Shown here: piece by piece, positions 45,275-57,984 of the stretch
Position numbering within the stretch: position 1 is the stretch's first letter
Layout of the letters: each line of letters opens with the position of its first letter
Assembly: GCF_020536995.1 (NCBI RefSeq)
Contig: NC_068358.1
Location: 46,925,085 to 46,989,084 of the forward strand
DNA: 64,000 nucleotides
From: Dreissena polymorpha
Taxonomy: Eukaryota > Mollusca > Bivalvia > Myida > Dreissenidae
Direction of reading: 5' to 3'
Notes under the pieces: generated by a model
What the model saw: only the letters and a program-made list of their open reading frames with translations
What the model was told of the DNA's origin: nothing
Databases searched by the model: none
Made by a program: the position numbers and the translations under genes

Positions 45275-46882
45275 CTAGAGTTCGGTTGGGGGCAGGTTGT
45301 AGTAGGTAGGAGCGCCCAGAGATGGGTTGGCGTACATGTCATTTCCGGTGTAACACGGCATCCCCATTCCCCCCATCATTGAGTTGTACCTGGAGACCGA
45401 GCTGTCCATGTAAGTGGGGGTTGGGTAAACCGGCTTCAGTGGGTCGTAGTGCTCACTTCCGGAAATACTGCTCGAGTACCCCCCGGGCATGTGAGACATG
45501 GAGCTGTGCAGACCGCTGCCGTACTGACTAGAGAGTCCATTTCCCATGGTGCTAACTGGTATACTTCCGGTCATGTGACTAGAGAGTCTGTGGTGGGCAG
45601 ACGACTGCCCAAGCTGGTTATCCATGGGAGACGCGGTTTCCGGGTAGTAACCCGGATGTGAGTGCGGCACGGGGCCGTTCCTGTTAGTCTGGTCGATCAT
45701 TGGCTGCACAATACGCCGTCTGGCGTTAATGAACCAGTTGTTCACTTGCAAGATTGTAAGTCCAGTTTCAGCACCAAGCTGTTTCTTTTGGTCCTCAGAT
45801 GGATACGGGTGCTGCAAATGTTGGAACAGCCACGCACGCAGGATGTTTGTGGCTGTCTTTGAGAATATTCCGCGCTTCTTCTGCCGTTTCGCTCCCTTTC
45901 CAGCCTGTTTTCCACCGGAACCGGACGAAGATTCACAATTATTGTCACCGTTACTTTCTTCCGAACCTCTGCTATACTCCTCACTATCTTCGCGCTCGCG
46001 TTTAATACCGCGCCCCTTGGGCGGTGCTTTTGACTCCGTTTTGACGACGACAGCCGGCTCATTCGTCGCTCCCGTCGGCTCAACACCGCTCGTTAAGCTG
46101 GCCGCAGGCTGTGACATCGTCGGAAACTCGCTCGGCGTTGCGGACGCTACGTCATCCATTTCCAGGAAATTGGTGGAGCCGACGGAGGACGGTCGGTGGT
46201 CTGAGCCGCTATCGTCATCTGTAGGATCAAAAGCACTATTTGAAAGTTTAGATGAAGCATCATCGTCATCGCCTTGAGCGTCTACGTTTAAATCTTGGGG
46301 CATTTTCCCCTTCAAGCACGTTATATAGCGTTCACAGAAATTATCACAGAGTTCGTGCACTTTTTCGAGCTCTAGTAAGTGAAAACGGAAGTTCTGAATA
46401 GCCTGAATGATAATATTGTCTACTTCTTGATTGTTCGTGAATATCGAGCCGCCGTTAGCAGCCAGCTCTTTACCGAATAATTCTAGATCTTCATTGAATG
46501 ATTCAGAAGAGCAAATAGGGTCACCCGCCACCTTTCTCGCGCAAGTCGCCAGCTCACATTTTTCAAAAATGAGCGCAAGAAGGGGAAACAGTGGGTGGGC
46601 GTAAATTGCCTGTTTATCCTGATCGGTTTCTGACAAATGCGTACCTGAGAAGCTTTGCGTGTTGATCATGTGAGAATACTGTGAGAGAGACGAGCTGACA
46701 GGAAGTGAGCATCCATTGCCGAGCGACGCCAGGTGCGAGTTGATCATGTCGTCGAAGACGTCGTTGTTGATGGAGGACGAATGCAATGGCGGCGGCATCT
46801 GCAACAGGGAGCTCATCAGGTGACCACTTCCACCCGTCTCGTAGGTGGGTGGGGGGAGTACGTCTTCGTATCTGTCAGTCAT
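45275..46882 (-). CDS. Meis (hth-like): Meis/Homothorax TALE homeodomain transcription factor, single coding exon
   Basis: A nuclear DNA-binding cofactor of PBC/Extradenticle and Hox proteins, 535 residues. Residues ~89-195 form the MEIS/HM domain that binds PBC proteins ([40 protein letters not shown]). An acidic and Ser-rich linker follows, with a basic patch at 289-297. The homeodomain is ~334-396, with the TALE insertion (HPYP at 358-361) and recognition helix [11 protein letters not shown]; the loop-helix contacts W383, N386 and R388 are all present. The C-terminus is Ser/Gly/Met/Tyr-rich. The frame is uninterrupted, whereas known Meis/hth genes have many introns. An acceptor (TTCTTCTGTTTCAG, exon from 46896) lies 14 nt before the ATG and pairs with a donor at 48764, so only the 5' UTR is spliced. 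Homeodomain substitutions ([13 protein letters not shown]) set it apart from canonical Meis. I infer an expressed retrogene. Confidence 0.93.
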   Translation of the reverse strand: MTDRYEDVLPPPTYETGGSGHLMSSLLQMPPPLHSSSINNDVFDDMINSHLASLGNGCSLPVSSSLSQYSHMINTQSFSGTHLSETDQDKQAIYAHPLFPLLALIFEKCELATCARKVAGDPICSSESFNEDLELFGKELAANGGSIFTNNQEVDNIIIQAIQNFRFHLLELEKVHELCDNFCERYITCLKGKMPQDLNVDAQGDDDDASSKLSNSAFDPTDDDSGSDHRPSSVGSTNFLEMDDVASATPSEFPTMSQPAASLTSGVEPTGATNEPAVVVKTESKAPPKGRGIKREREDSEEYSRGSEESNGDNNCESSSGSGGKQAGKGAKRQKKRGIFSKTATNILRAWLFQHLQHPYPSEDQKKQLGAETGLTILQVNNWFINARRRIVQPMIDQTNRNGPVPHSHPGYYPETASPMDNQLGQSSAHHRLSSHMTGSIPVSTMGNGLSSQYGSGLHSSMSHMPGGYSSSISGSEHYDPLKPVYPTPTYMDSSVSRYNSMMGGMGMPCYTGNDMYANPSLGAPTYYNLPPTEL

Positions 46883-46896
46883 TTTTATTTTTGTGT

Positions 46897-48764
46897 CTGA
46901 AACAGAAGAAAAACGTGTTATAGTTATGCAATTCTTTTACGACTAAATGTTTTGTCCTGTAAATTGTTTAGAATTCATTATAACTTTATAGAAACACTTA
47001 TAGTAAGTTTTACCTAGGAAATATACATCAAAAGCTCAGCTTTAAGGACGCACAATTGTGTTTCACCAAAGAAATATGTATCAAATTCCCCCCAAAAAAC
47101 ACACACTTTATATAGATATATAACACTGGAATCTTTATCAGATAAACACCGGCAACAATTCACGCTTTCATATATCCACACATTTGCTTTTATCGTTGCA
47201 ATTAATTAGATTTCAATTTAGATTTGTATCCATTTTAGCACCTGATTTAAGCGCTTATTGCGATAAAACCGACCTTTTAGAGTCATTGGTTGATGATCAT
47301 TGATATATTAAATCTAATCTGCTGAACGTTTTCACATTTCCCCCTCTCGCGACAATTCAAAATTGTAGATGCTCGTTTAATTGCTTCCTCGTCCATAAAC
47401 ACAAGTGGTCAGTTAATTTGCGTGCACATCGCGTTAATTATTCTGTGGTCATTACTAAATGTGTCCAGAGGGCGCTTTTGACCGAACCTTTGCGAACGTT
47501 CAAAATACCGACTACGTATGAGTATGAGTAGTAGTAAAAGAACGCATAACTTTTGTAACGCGTTACCACAGCTGGTATAATAAGACCCACGTTTGCATTG
47601 TTAGTTCGGTCAGTAAGCCTTGAAACGTATATACATTTGACGTGATCTATGTTTATCGAATAGTATGATGTCCAAATTTGTTTTATTGAAAATGTGTTTT
47701 ACAATGAAACTGAGAGTACAATATCATATGGTTGAAATTTCTAAAACTTTGCAAGATATACTGTTAAAATATAACTGAATATCCTGTTTGTCCGGTTATA
47801 CTTTTGTTTTCATATACAGTTATTAATACGTGTTATTGTTTTCGCGTCGAGTTAATTAAGAAATTGTAAGAATTAGCGAAGCGCACCTATTTTATTTTGA
47901 AAAAGTCTCCAAAAACCTACTGAATTGCCACGTTAATGTATCAGTTAAGTAGCTTTGGGCATGAGCATCAACTGAATTCCACTAAAATGTATTTCGTTCA
48001 ATCATAGTATCGAAGTCAAACATTATAAACGGTATGTCTGTTTTCAATATAATTGTGATTACTACTCTGGAAACTTAAATAGTCAACTACGGTAGACATC
48101 TTTGGAATGTGCATTCGACCGTGAAAAAGCGTATGAGAATTCATGGAGCTATAAACTGATAAAAAGCGGTCATTTAATATGCGAGTTTCATAGCCATGAA
48201 TATAACGGGGCATTGTCTTAATTAAATCAGACACTCGCTTTAGTCTTGTTCTTGTTACTAAATTAATGCAAATTTAACACACAACTTCTTCCTTTCAAAA
48301 CGTACGCAAACCACGCCTTAGACTAAATTTAGCCATTAATTAATTAAAATGTTATCTGAGGTTGAATGCTATAATTAGTATTTAACCACGTATTTTTATT
48401 AATTTATAGCTAACGTATCCATTGTTTCAAACCAGCATAATATTCAAAAATATTTCGATGAGCTCAGAAACTTTCATAATTTATCAGTAGCTTGAACTGG
48501 AAATTTTAACTTTAAAATGTCGTTTATCATGTTTTACTTTTAAATGTTATTCTTTAATGTTACGCTATCGTCAAATTGTTTCGAACGTTTTAAAAATAAG
48601 ATATTTCTTTGTGCAGTACATAACATAAACAAATAAGTATAATATTGCCGACTTTGCAAATATGGCAATGTGAATATAACTTCGTATATTATCGGTGAAA
48701 AATAAGGAAAGTAAAATTTCTGTGAACATCAGCATATTAAATATCCTACTCATTGCGTACTTAC
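46897..48764 (-). other. 5' UTR intron of the Meis gene
   Basis: The donor CTG|GTAAGTACGC (exon 1 ends at 48765) matches the consensus closely. The acceptor is TTTTTCTTCTGTTTCAG with a long pyrimidine tract. Length is 1868 bp. Apart from these sites I see only AT-rich unique sequence, including a homeobox-type TAATTA/TTAATTAATT cluster near 48330-48345. The open frames here are not supported. Confidence 0.75.
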
Positions 48765-48822
48765 CAGTTGTGTAGGTGTATTACTCCTTAAAATCCTGTC
48801 AGCTTGAGTCAAAGTTTGACAA
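48765..48822 (-). other. Non-coding first exon of the Meis gene (predicted)
   Basis: It is bounded downstream by the strong donor at 48764. The upstream limit is set only by the usual ~30-nt distance from the TATA box. It contains no ATG-started long frame. The exact 5' end is inferred. Confidence 0.55.
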
Positions 48823-48847
48823 TGTATTGACGTCTTGAACACCTCAG

Positions 48848-48855
48848 CTTATATA
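48848..48855 (-). promoter_or_regulatory. TATA box of the Meis gene
   Basis: TATATAAG on the minus strand lies 83 nt before the exon 1 donor. That leaves room for a start site near 48820 and a ~55-nt leader. The same sequence is kept in the duplicate at 61377-61384. Confidence 0.6.
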
Positions 48856-48899
48856 TGTACCCGACGTTCTGCAATAATCACCAGAATCGCTCGTCTCTT

Positions 48900-51520
48900 A
48901 TCGCAAAAAATACCTTTATTTTTAGGATTGCGACGATTGGCCGGGGAAGATTCAACTTCGATAACCAAGTATCATTATAATTATTAATTATATTGACTTG
49001 CGACTAAAACTAAAACCTTCGATCAGATACGGACCCAAATCAGTTAATATTGATGAGTATCTGTGCGAAATCTTATAACAGGCCATATATTGTGTGTAAT
49101 CACCAGCCGTTAGGTCAGAAACCCCTTCCGGCCCTTTTTCCTCAAATTTATTACAGGGACATTGAGAGCTGACATCGTTAAGGGGCCCGAAATGACGATG
49201 ACATTTATAAATGATTGTCCCGAAGGGGTTTTGCCAAGCTTTAACTTATCTCATAAAATGTTATATCTTGATAAGCATCTTGCGCGCTCTTCCTATTTTT
49301 GCGACAATTTAAACTAAGTGTGTAGAGGTGCCTCAATTGCAATACTATATTATTAAATTCGATTATTGGCTTTAAATTATAGTGTTGTCAAATTACAATT
49401 GCCTGCTCAGAATTTTACAATATTGACTGTGTAATTGAAACAATTTAAGCTACGTTCACAAAGAAATGAGAAGATGTTCTTTTATGTTTAAAACGTGAAT
49501 TAGAAAATGCAATACTAATTGTGTAACTGCTTGCATTTTACAATTGAATGTCACGTCAATTTTCTTTTCAAATTGCCTAGTACTTATACAAAGCATTCTT
49601 TAAAATAAGAAATATTCTATACACATACACTGCTTATTCAATGTATTTGTGTCATGTTCATTAAGAAATGTATAATGGCTGCACCGTGCAAATAAAATAT
49701 TTGTCATTAATTTCAAGTATAATAATTATTTTTTATATTAAATATTCATTTTTAGTTGCATACTGTGTGCCTTGAATGTTATATTTCAATATAAAGGTAA
49801 TATGCTTGTTGAATACAGCTAATTGTAGATGAGTATATGGAGTAATAATTTACTTAATACATGGTCGTATTGAAACAAAAGCATGCAGCGTTTTGTACCA
49901 TTACTCGACGGGAAGCATATTACAGTGATATGGGAATTTTAAGCGGATTTCTTATTCAATTATGATAGCTAATGGCTCGAATTGTGTCTTGAGCAACATA
50001 TAAATGTGTTGCCAGTGTCAGAAACTCGTGAAGGAGTTGTCCAAACGTCATGTGAAAAAGATCAGTACATCGCATCTTGTCAGTTTGCGCGAGAACTGCT
50101 AAATGTCTAACTGTATAAATCGATTTTCGACATAGGCTTATCATTAAAACATATTAATGACCGGTTCAGTAAGTAGGGTTAATTTCTTTTGAATTATTAT
50201 TATTCCTTTGTTTACAAAAAAACGCTAAGATATGCAACTAAAACCCAGACAGAAAGTACCAACACACAGAAACTAACCCACACGTGCAAAAAACAGCGCA
50301 AACGTTCGGTATGATTTATGTCCGTGTGAATGTTTTACTATATTCCACTCTGCGTAAACACTCGCCCTTCGGCAGTTTTTTTCAAAACATTTATTTGATT
50401 GCATGTTCCATTATTTAGGTATATAAATGGATAATTCTTTCAAAACAACCCCCAAGAAGTATCAATTTGTTTATAATCACAGATGTGAAAGTTCTGAAAC
50501 CACAATATTAAAAAATAAAGAATGAAATATGTTTCTCGTTATACAAGGGAATGATATGAGATATAAAAATCTCTTGAAATATTTCAGTTGAACACATTTT
50601 CTTTTCCGGTATTAATTAATTTCGACCAACCAACGTGAGCGCGTATGTAATAAATCAAAAACAACGTTTTAATAAAACACTTTCATAACTCTTCGTATAC
50701 TCACGCGGTTATTCTCTAAATACATAATGTTTGCATGAGAATCGTGCATTGTTCTATGAGCTATGAGTTATTTTAACAACTTTGTGTTTTGTGTGCAATT
50801 AGCAGTTTTTATGAATTAAAATACGACCATATAGTGCCTATATGATTAATCGAAAACGACTTTTGAAGCACCTGCATACATTTCAAGCAAAACTGTACAC
50901 ATTGATATAAACGGTCTTGTAAACGCACAAGAAGAAAGTAATAACCCACATTAAAGTTGCATTTAGTGACGATACATTACTAGCTTAATAACCGCAACAG
51001 TAGTCGTATGCTTATTAACAAACATCGAAGTGCGTTTTGTAACCACCTTTGTCAACTTTTGTTCGGTATGTGGATTTATTGCAGGGTTTTATTTCATGGT
51101 ATACGCATATGGTTATTGTGTTATCCTCGAAACATTCGCATGATTCAGAAGTTCGTGATGTTGTTTTCATAATCGAGACTGCACAGTGAACACATACTAT
51201 TTGTTGCGTGTTCCTGTTTTCCAAAAAATGTAATATTCAATTGTAAATAAACATGCATTTGCATATACAACCTTCATATTAACATGGATACACATTTATT
51301 TCAGTTGTGTCGTGAGATACGCGACTTGCATGCCCGTGAGTTTTGTGCCGTACAAGGCCAATCTAGATGTGCGACGGCCGGACGGCACTTTTCGCCTTAA
51401 GTAACTATTGATTTATAATAAATTTCATTGAAATAGGCTGCATCGACTGGTCGTAGACAGCAATACAACGTGCTTGAACAAGCGACAATCTCGCGAAGTT
51501 TCGTACAACAACATAAGCGA
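48900..51520. other. Unique AT-rich DNA upstream of the Meis promoter
   Basis: No gene recognised. The short minus-strand frames at 50144-49956 and 51224-51015 occur in both copies of the duplicated block, but show no family features or splice context. The region could hold cis-regulatory DNA of Meis; nothing in the sequence proves it. Confidence 0.4.
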
Positions 51521-51524
51521 CGCT

Positions 51525-51870
51525 TCGGAAAAACGGGCTTAATGCCTGAGCGTAAAATGTCGCCCCAGATTAGTACACACAGGCTTATCAGGGCCGAAAC
51601 TTTCGCTCGATTGGTCATTGTCGGCTCGGTTACTACTTAAATGTACCCCGGGTACTCTTAAAGGGACTGTCAACCACGACGACGAAGAAAAGAAAAGTTG
51701 TTAAATACCGTTTTTTTTTTCAATTATTAGTTTATATTGATTAAAATATCACGACTTAAATGTTCCGCTGCCATCTAATATTTTATAATAAGTCTCTTCT
51801 TAGCGAAAATCCATTTAAGCCGGGAAGTATTGTCTCTGATCAGCGTGTGCGGACTGTAAACGCAACAACT
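51525..51870. mobile_element. Foldback MITE family A, split copy
   Basis: Left arm remnant at 51525-51610 (GCCTGAGCGTAAAATGTCGC, CACACAGGCTTATCAGGG) and right arm remnant at about 51790-51870 (AAGTCTCTTCTTAGCGAAAA, GTGTGCGGACTG). Between them lies ~170 bp including TTAAAGGGACTGTCAACCAC, itself a common dispersed repeat start. Confidence 0.6.
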
Positions 51871-51984
51871 GTAAAACAAATTGCAAATTAAAAGTAAATT
51901 ATTTATTTATTTTGAAGAAAATTTCGTCTTATGACAAACTCACGAGACACTTGCGAGTATAATTTATAGAAAGACCACTGGTAA

Positions 51985-53135
51985 GAAAGTGTCTGTTTTT
52001 GCTCCAGCTGATGGTGAGGAGGACAATGTTGTTGTTCCAGCTGATGATAAGGAGGACACGGTATATGGTGATCTTGTTGTTGTTCCAGCTGATGATAATA
52101 AGGACGCTGTATATGATGGTCTTGTTGATGCTGCAGCTGATAATGATGAGGACACTGTATATGATGACCTTGATTTTGTTTCAGCTGATGATGATAAGGA
52201 CACTGTTGTTGCTCCAGCTAATAATGATTAGAACACAGTTTATGATGAACTTTTTGTTTCTTCAGCTGATGATGAGAACACTTATAGGATTATCTTGTTT
52301 TTGCCGTTAATAATAGATGTCGTATGGTGAAGTTGTTATGATAAGGACACTGTATATGAAGATCTTGTTGTTGCTCCAGCTGATGATGATGAGGATACTG
52401 TATATGAAGATCTTGTTGTTGCTCCAGCTGATGATGATGATGAGGACACTGTATATGAAGATCTTGTTGTTGCTCCAGCTGATGATGATGAGGATACTGT
52501 ATATGATGATCTTGTTGTTGCTGCAGCTGATGATGATGAGGACGCTGTATATGATTATCTTGTTGTTGCTCCAGCTGATGATGATGAGGACGCTGTATAT
52601 GATTATCTTGTTGTTACTCCAGCCGGTGAGGAGGAGGACACGGTATATGATTATCTTGATGTTGCTCCAGCTGATGATGATGAGGACGCTGTATATGATT
52701 ATCTTGTTGTTGCTCCAGCTGATGTTGATGAGGACGCTGTATATGATTATCTTGATGTTGCTCCAGCCGGTGAGGAGGGGAACACGGTATATGATGATCC
52801 TGTTGTTGTTGCTCCAGCTGATGATGATGAGGACACTGTGTATGATGATCTTGTTGTTGCTCAAGCTGATGATAATAATGACACTGTTGTTGCTTCAGCC
52901 GCTGCTGATGATGATGACAATGTTGTTGCTCCAGCTGATGATGATAAGAACACTGTATAGGATGATCTTGTTGTTCCAGCTGATGAATGATGATACGGAC
53001 ATTGTTGTTGCTCCAGCTGCTCATGATGAGGATATAAGTTGTTGGACACAGTTGTTGCCCCAGCTGATGATAATTAGAACACTGTATATGATGATCTTTT
53101 GTTGCTTCAGCTGATGATTAGAACACTTATATGAT
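51985..53135 (+). repeat. 48-bp minisatellite reading as 16-residue acidic repeats
   Basis: About two dozen units of GTTGTTGCTCCAGCTGATGA, TGATGAGGACACTG and TATATGATGATCTT. In one plus frame each unit reads VVAPADDDEDTVYDDL with small changes. That frame is open about 52331-52959 but has no ATG; nearby pieces (51989-52231) share it. Length changes between units are whole codons (extra GAT or GTT). Other frames on both strands are open too (LLLLQLMMMRTLYMII and an Asn/Ile-rich frame), so openness alone proves little. It could be an internal exon of an acidic, Tyr-containing repeat protein such as a matrix protein, or only a minisatellite. I see no clear flanking exon. Confidence 0.9.
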
Positions 53136-53139
53136 GACC

Positions 53140-56090
53140 TTGTTGTTGCCGTTAATAATAGTTGTCGTGTGGTGAAGTTGTGATGAAAAGGATGATTTAT
53201 GATTTAAGGAAAAATAACCTTGCCAAACACATTATTCTTTATTCTAAAACTAAGACTTATTACTACTAATACTATAACCACCATCTCAATAAAACATTTC
53301 ACATGGAGGTCTGTTCATAACTCACGTTCAAACTAGCGATGCATACGAAAACAAGTGTATAATAAATCGCATCATGCGCCACAGCAATAACTCAAAACAT
53401 TTATAACGCGATTCAATATTCACGTTTTCGTTAGGGTTGTATGGCATCGTCCGGTTAAGTTTTTTTTCTTGAGGTCGTCGTTTAAATGTTGAGTTTTTGC
53501 GAGTGCACGATACAAGCAAAAAAGCGCAATGTTGCAACAATCCGAGTTTGAATTTCGAATTGAAAAAGTGAACCACTAGTTACACTCTAAGGCATGACAT
53601 TAATACGAGTCGTTGATAAATAATATAATTGCAGTTGAAATATTACATTACAGGTTCTAGTATATTTGAAAGTACATGCAACTTGATAGTGAATTGCGTC
53701 AATGATAATCTGGTCTTTTTACAGCTTATTCGAGCCATAATAACGCCTTGTAAATTTTAAGTTAATACATGGTATATATTCCATTAAGACAATCTTTATA
53801 CCGTATATGCTGCGGCGTTCGAAATAGATTATGTATCTGCCATGGTGAACGAAAGCAGTAACGAAATTAAAAGTATAATGCCTCTTATCGGACTGACTTA
53901 CGAACAGGAATAACCAGGGAATCTGTGCAAATAACCAATTATGTAACTAGAGCGAACTGTTATGGAAGTCGGACTTTGAAAAAAAATGCCTTAATTAAGA
54001 AAGTACAAAACATTTAAGTTCACAATCAAGACCAAACTGTGATTTTACCAGTCCGTATTGAAACCGTGAGATACATGGGTGAACCATAAAGCCATAAATG
54101 AACAGACTTTGTAAACTCTGTAAGAAACACGATTTGACTTTCTACTGCACTAATTATATTGTTTTTCAACACTGTCAAACATGTAAAATATGCCTTTATT
54201 ATTCTACCAAACTTTGTTATTGTAATAGGTAAGCCCATTAGGCCGAGTGTAACTTAGTCACTTTGTTGGTCAGCTTGTTATTCTGTATATCATATCTACC
54301 TTGACACCGCTGACCTGACCCTCATGTACTACATGAGCATAAATTACACGCATGTTTGCATTCGGCTTTGTTCGTGCTCGTTTACACGAGTTTAATCAGA
54401 CTAAAAGAGTAAAGTGTGTGAGGTATTATTTATTTATTTATCTTAAAGGTTCCTAAATGCATTCATTTGTAAAGTTCAGTTCCAGGGTAATATTGGCGAC
54501 CTATACAAATGTAACATAAGGAAAAAAAGTAATTAATTTACACAATTATCATTAACGGAAATCAAGTGTTTGCACAGGTTTAACATGTCCATATTATTTG
54601 CTCCCACGTGTTGGTGTATGTAAGCATGTACGCTAAATAAATTGAGCAAAATAAATGTAACAACTTTAAACACGCAGTCATAAAGTTTGGCTCATGAAAA
54701 GTTCTTCGTTCAGATATTCAAACAAACAACAAGAAATTAAATAGCATTTCTGTATATCGTTCTTAAAACAATTTCAGTCCTTGTTTTTCTTGAATTTGAA
54801 TGTCTGTTTTTTTGCTATTCGAATTGCACATGAATGTATTTAAATTGACGCATTAAAGTATTTCTGTCTAAAAATTAATACTCGAGACTTAACAATATCA
54901 TCAAATCATTTTTAAGCACGATTTCGTTTTTTTTATAACAAATGATGTTAATTTAAAATGAAAAAAACGCGAGGCGAAATGTATTGTTAATTTGTTTGTT
55001 TGCAATAAAACGGTAATCTTTGCAAAATATCACTTGACCAAAGTCTAGACTTTATCTTTCGACATCTTCGGTTAATGAAGAATTAACTATAGCGTAAAAA
55101 GGTCCACTGTGAATATATTCACCCTCAAAATTTGACGCATAATTTTACGACCTATTATCAGACTCCATTTGGCAAACAATGTTTCGTCGCACGGTTTTAT
55201 GGAAAAACAATTCATATCTGAGGCAATACTGTCGTATTTTGTTTACTAATTTATGCACTCGGAGACAGCTTGATGGATGACCGCAACATAAATCCCGTAT
55301 TGATGGCAAGAGCGGTTACATCACACAGTGCTGTGCAACCTGAGGGCAAGTCCTTACTCATTTGTCATCTGTCAACGGACTTTCTGTGCGCCATTGTGTA
55401 CAACAACAACAAGTACTGTCCATGCGGTTTATGTTTTGTGATGTTGAAATATATTGTTTATTTTCTTTAGATGCAATCTTGACTGACAGTGAGTAAACAA
55501 TTTTCACACCGCCAAGTCTTGCACCAGATTCGGCTGGCGCCGACTTTTGCTTTTGGCTTTTTAAATACCAAAACTATGCGTACAGACTCAAAGATTTAAT
55601 AATGTTATAAAAAGCAATTTATCAATAAACAATTGTATTGATCAATAAACTTGGATTCCAATACGTAGGAATAAGGCCACGATCTTGTTAGGCCAACATG
55701 TTCAAAAGAAACGCATCAGAACGACAAAGTGACGTTCTTTTACCGATTTAAAAAGGGTTTGATAGGAAAATTGTTCCGATTCTAACATGATTTGATAAAT
55801 GTTTGTGCAATATAAATGAGAACTGTATTTCACTATGCTTTGCTCAGGCGCGGAAAATTCGTTTTCACGTTTGCAAACATGTAGTATGTCCACCTGTTTT
55901 TCTGTGCGTTTTATATGAAGGACAATACATCGAATAACATGCTCATTATCGTATAATATTGCTTAACATTTCTGGGTGAATACCAAACACAAATGGAAAT
56001 ACACAAGTACAACTTTGTAACTTCCCGACGATCATCATTCACTACTCCACTCGAACCATCAATCTAGGAAAGTATAAACTGATAATCTTG
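53140..56090. other. Unassigned AT-rich DNA
   Basis: No supported gene. The frame at 55270-55470 and shorter ones are unrecognised. No dispersed element with clear ends was found here. Confidence 0.35.
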
Positions 56091-56129
56091 GGGTTATTAT
56101 AAGACTATATTTATCCCCGGGCTAGCAAA

Positions 56130-56750
56130 AGTAACTGCATCTTTGGCCCATTCAGCGTATACCACGTGAAATGAGCTACTACGCAAGATATGGACATGAG
56201 TTTTGGCTCCCATTAAGGTCAAAGTACATAGGGCATACGTGGGAATATCAGGCCCATTGAATTGCTGAGTGGCTAAGCTTGCCTGGGGGAAAACCTGTTC
56301 ATATTGCGCTGCATAAAGAATGCATCTGTTGCCCCAACTTGCAAGTATCCCCCACCCCCATCCAAATGTACTCATCCACCACCCACGATATGGGCCTGAG
56401 TTGTATGCGCCCATACAGTTTAGGGTACATGACTTGGGTAGAAAAATAAGTCAAGGAGCTTGCTGGTTGCCCGAGATTATTGGGGGTGGGTGGAGGGGGT
56501 AATTGGTGTGCATATGCGCTGCATTATGAACGAATCTGCGGCCCAAACAGCGACTCACACCTTCCCCTCCCCTCAGCAACCACTACGGGTTTTTGGCTGC
56601 AATTAAGGTCAGGGCGAAAGGGCCTATGTGGAAGATAAATTGTGTGTTTCAGCTGATCGGGGGGGGAGGGGGGGGGGTGGTACTTGGTTGTGCATATATC
56701 CTGCATAATGAACGCATCTCTAGCCAAACCAGCAAGTACCCAAGTGCCAT
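56130..56750. repeat. Degenerate ~200-bp tandem repeat, GC-richer
   Basis: About three diverged units. Recurring phrases are GCTGCATAAAGAATGCATCT, GCTGCATTATGAACGAATCT and CCTGCATAATGAACGCATCT; also CCAACTTGCAAGTA and CCAGCAAGTACCC; and TTTTGGCT, then CATTAAGGTCA or AATTAAGGTCAGGGC. It includes G-rich tracts near 56485-56500 and 56658-56680. Confidence 0.7.
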
Positions 56751-57659
56751 GTAAAATGTTGTAGCATTTCAGTGGTTATTGACAAAAAAGATATTCCTTA
56801 GTTTCGATTTTGACACCCAATACAAGTTTATTAAGTAAGGCAAATTTGTGAATAACCACCCATTAAACATTAATTATTTAAGTTCACAGTGTAGAAAAGA
56901 AAGCTTTTTATCACAAGTTAAAAAAATGTTAAAAGTTTGGGTCTCAACTCGACTGAATGAATAACAGAATGGATCTCGTACAATACATTACACTTAAGTG
57001 TTATATTTGAGCGTTCAATTTACATTATTAAAAAAAAAATGCATCCAATGTTTTTATATTTTATTCAAGTAACAGTTTGAAGCATTCTGAAAATAATGAA
57101 ATGAGCCAGGTCATGCAAAACTGTGCAGATGCTCAGGTTGGTCTGGAGCAACGCTGGATGCACATGAGACTATGACCCATGTTGACATGATGCAGCTCAA
57201 ATCAAACAATTAAAACAAGCTTAATTTCTATATACAAAGTTTTCATACTAAAGTATACTATGTACACCAACACTATCCTTGGACGTGGCTTTGTCAACTT
57301 TTCCAAACCATTTCATGTCTTTGTTATTTTCTTATTTACAAAAATGTTTTAAATTAATAAGAATTAACAAAATATATAATAATAAACATTTGTATTTAAA
57401 TATGCATGGACAAGACGCCAACTCATTGAGTTATTATGAAATAAACTAAATGCCAAATGTTATAACAAAAAGATAATACATTTTATTTTGTGCAATTATA
57501 GCAATTGGACAATCATAATTATAATGATGTTATCAATTCACTCTCAAGTAAAATAATGAATTAGTTTGATGTAATTTCACACCCACCATTATTATCACCA
57601 AGTACTAGTATTTCAGGCAAATCGCAAAAAAAACGCATTCTAACGTAACCATAAACACA

Positions 57660-57845
57660 ATGTTAACAAGAGATTGCCAAGCAATATGGTCTCCTACCGG
57701 TGAAACTCCACCATGTCAGATTTAAAAAAAAAATTTGTTGCCATAGCAACCAGAATTTTTGACATCGGAACAATATGAAATGATGTGCATAATCTCAATA
57801 AGTTTCATAAGTCACCGGTAGGGGACAATACACATGTCCAAAAAT
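57660..57845. repeat. Dispersed repeat with CTACCGG ends (relative of 34945-35190)
   Basis: It runs from TTGCCAAGCAATATGGTCTC and CTACCGGTGAAAC to AAGTCACCGGTAGGGGACAA. It shares the end motif GGTAGGGGACA and TTGCCATAGCAACCAGAATT with the element at 34945-35190, in reverse orientation. Confidence 0.6.
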
Positions 57846-57984
57846 TTTTCTGACATAACTCACTTCGATAAATTCTTTTCACAGTAAAATTAACGGCAAA
57901 ATTAAACTGCCAGCAAAGTAATTTAATTCATATGGTGTTTCTTCTCTTACATGACCAAACTAGGTGAGTTTTGGTTTGATACTA

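Larger units (their letters stand above)
45991..51477. repeat. Left copy of a 5.5-kb duplicated block
   Basis: This stretch matches 58539-64000 in the same orientation. It covers Meis codons 1-298, the 5' UTR intron, the promoter and ~2.6 kb upstream. Few substitutions but many 1-2 base indels separate the copies, with a net 25 bases fewer on the right. The left copy keeps the Meis frame open and appears to be the accurate one. Confidence 0.95.

Noticed and set aside
45729-46277. Plus-strand ORFs of up to 182 codons within Meis
   Set aside because: Antisense shadows of the Meis coding exon.
52307-52864. 185-codon minus-strand and 265-codon plus-strand ORFs
   Set aside because: Both are by-products of a 48-bp repeat unit that is free of stops in several frames; they carry no domain or start context.
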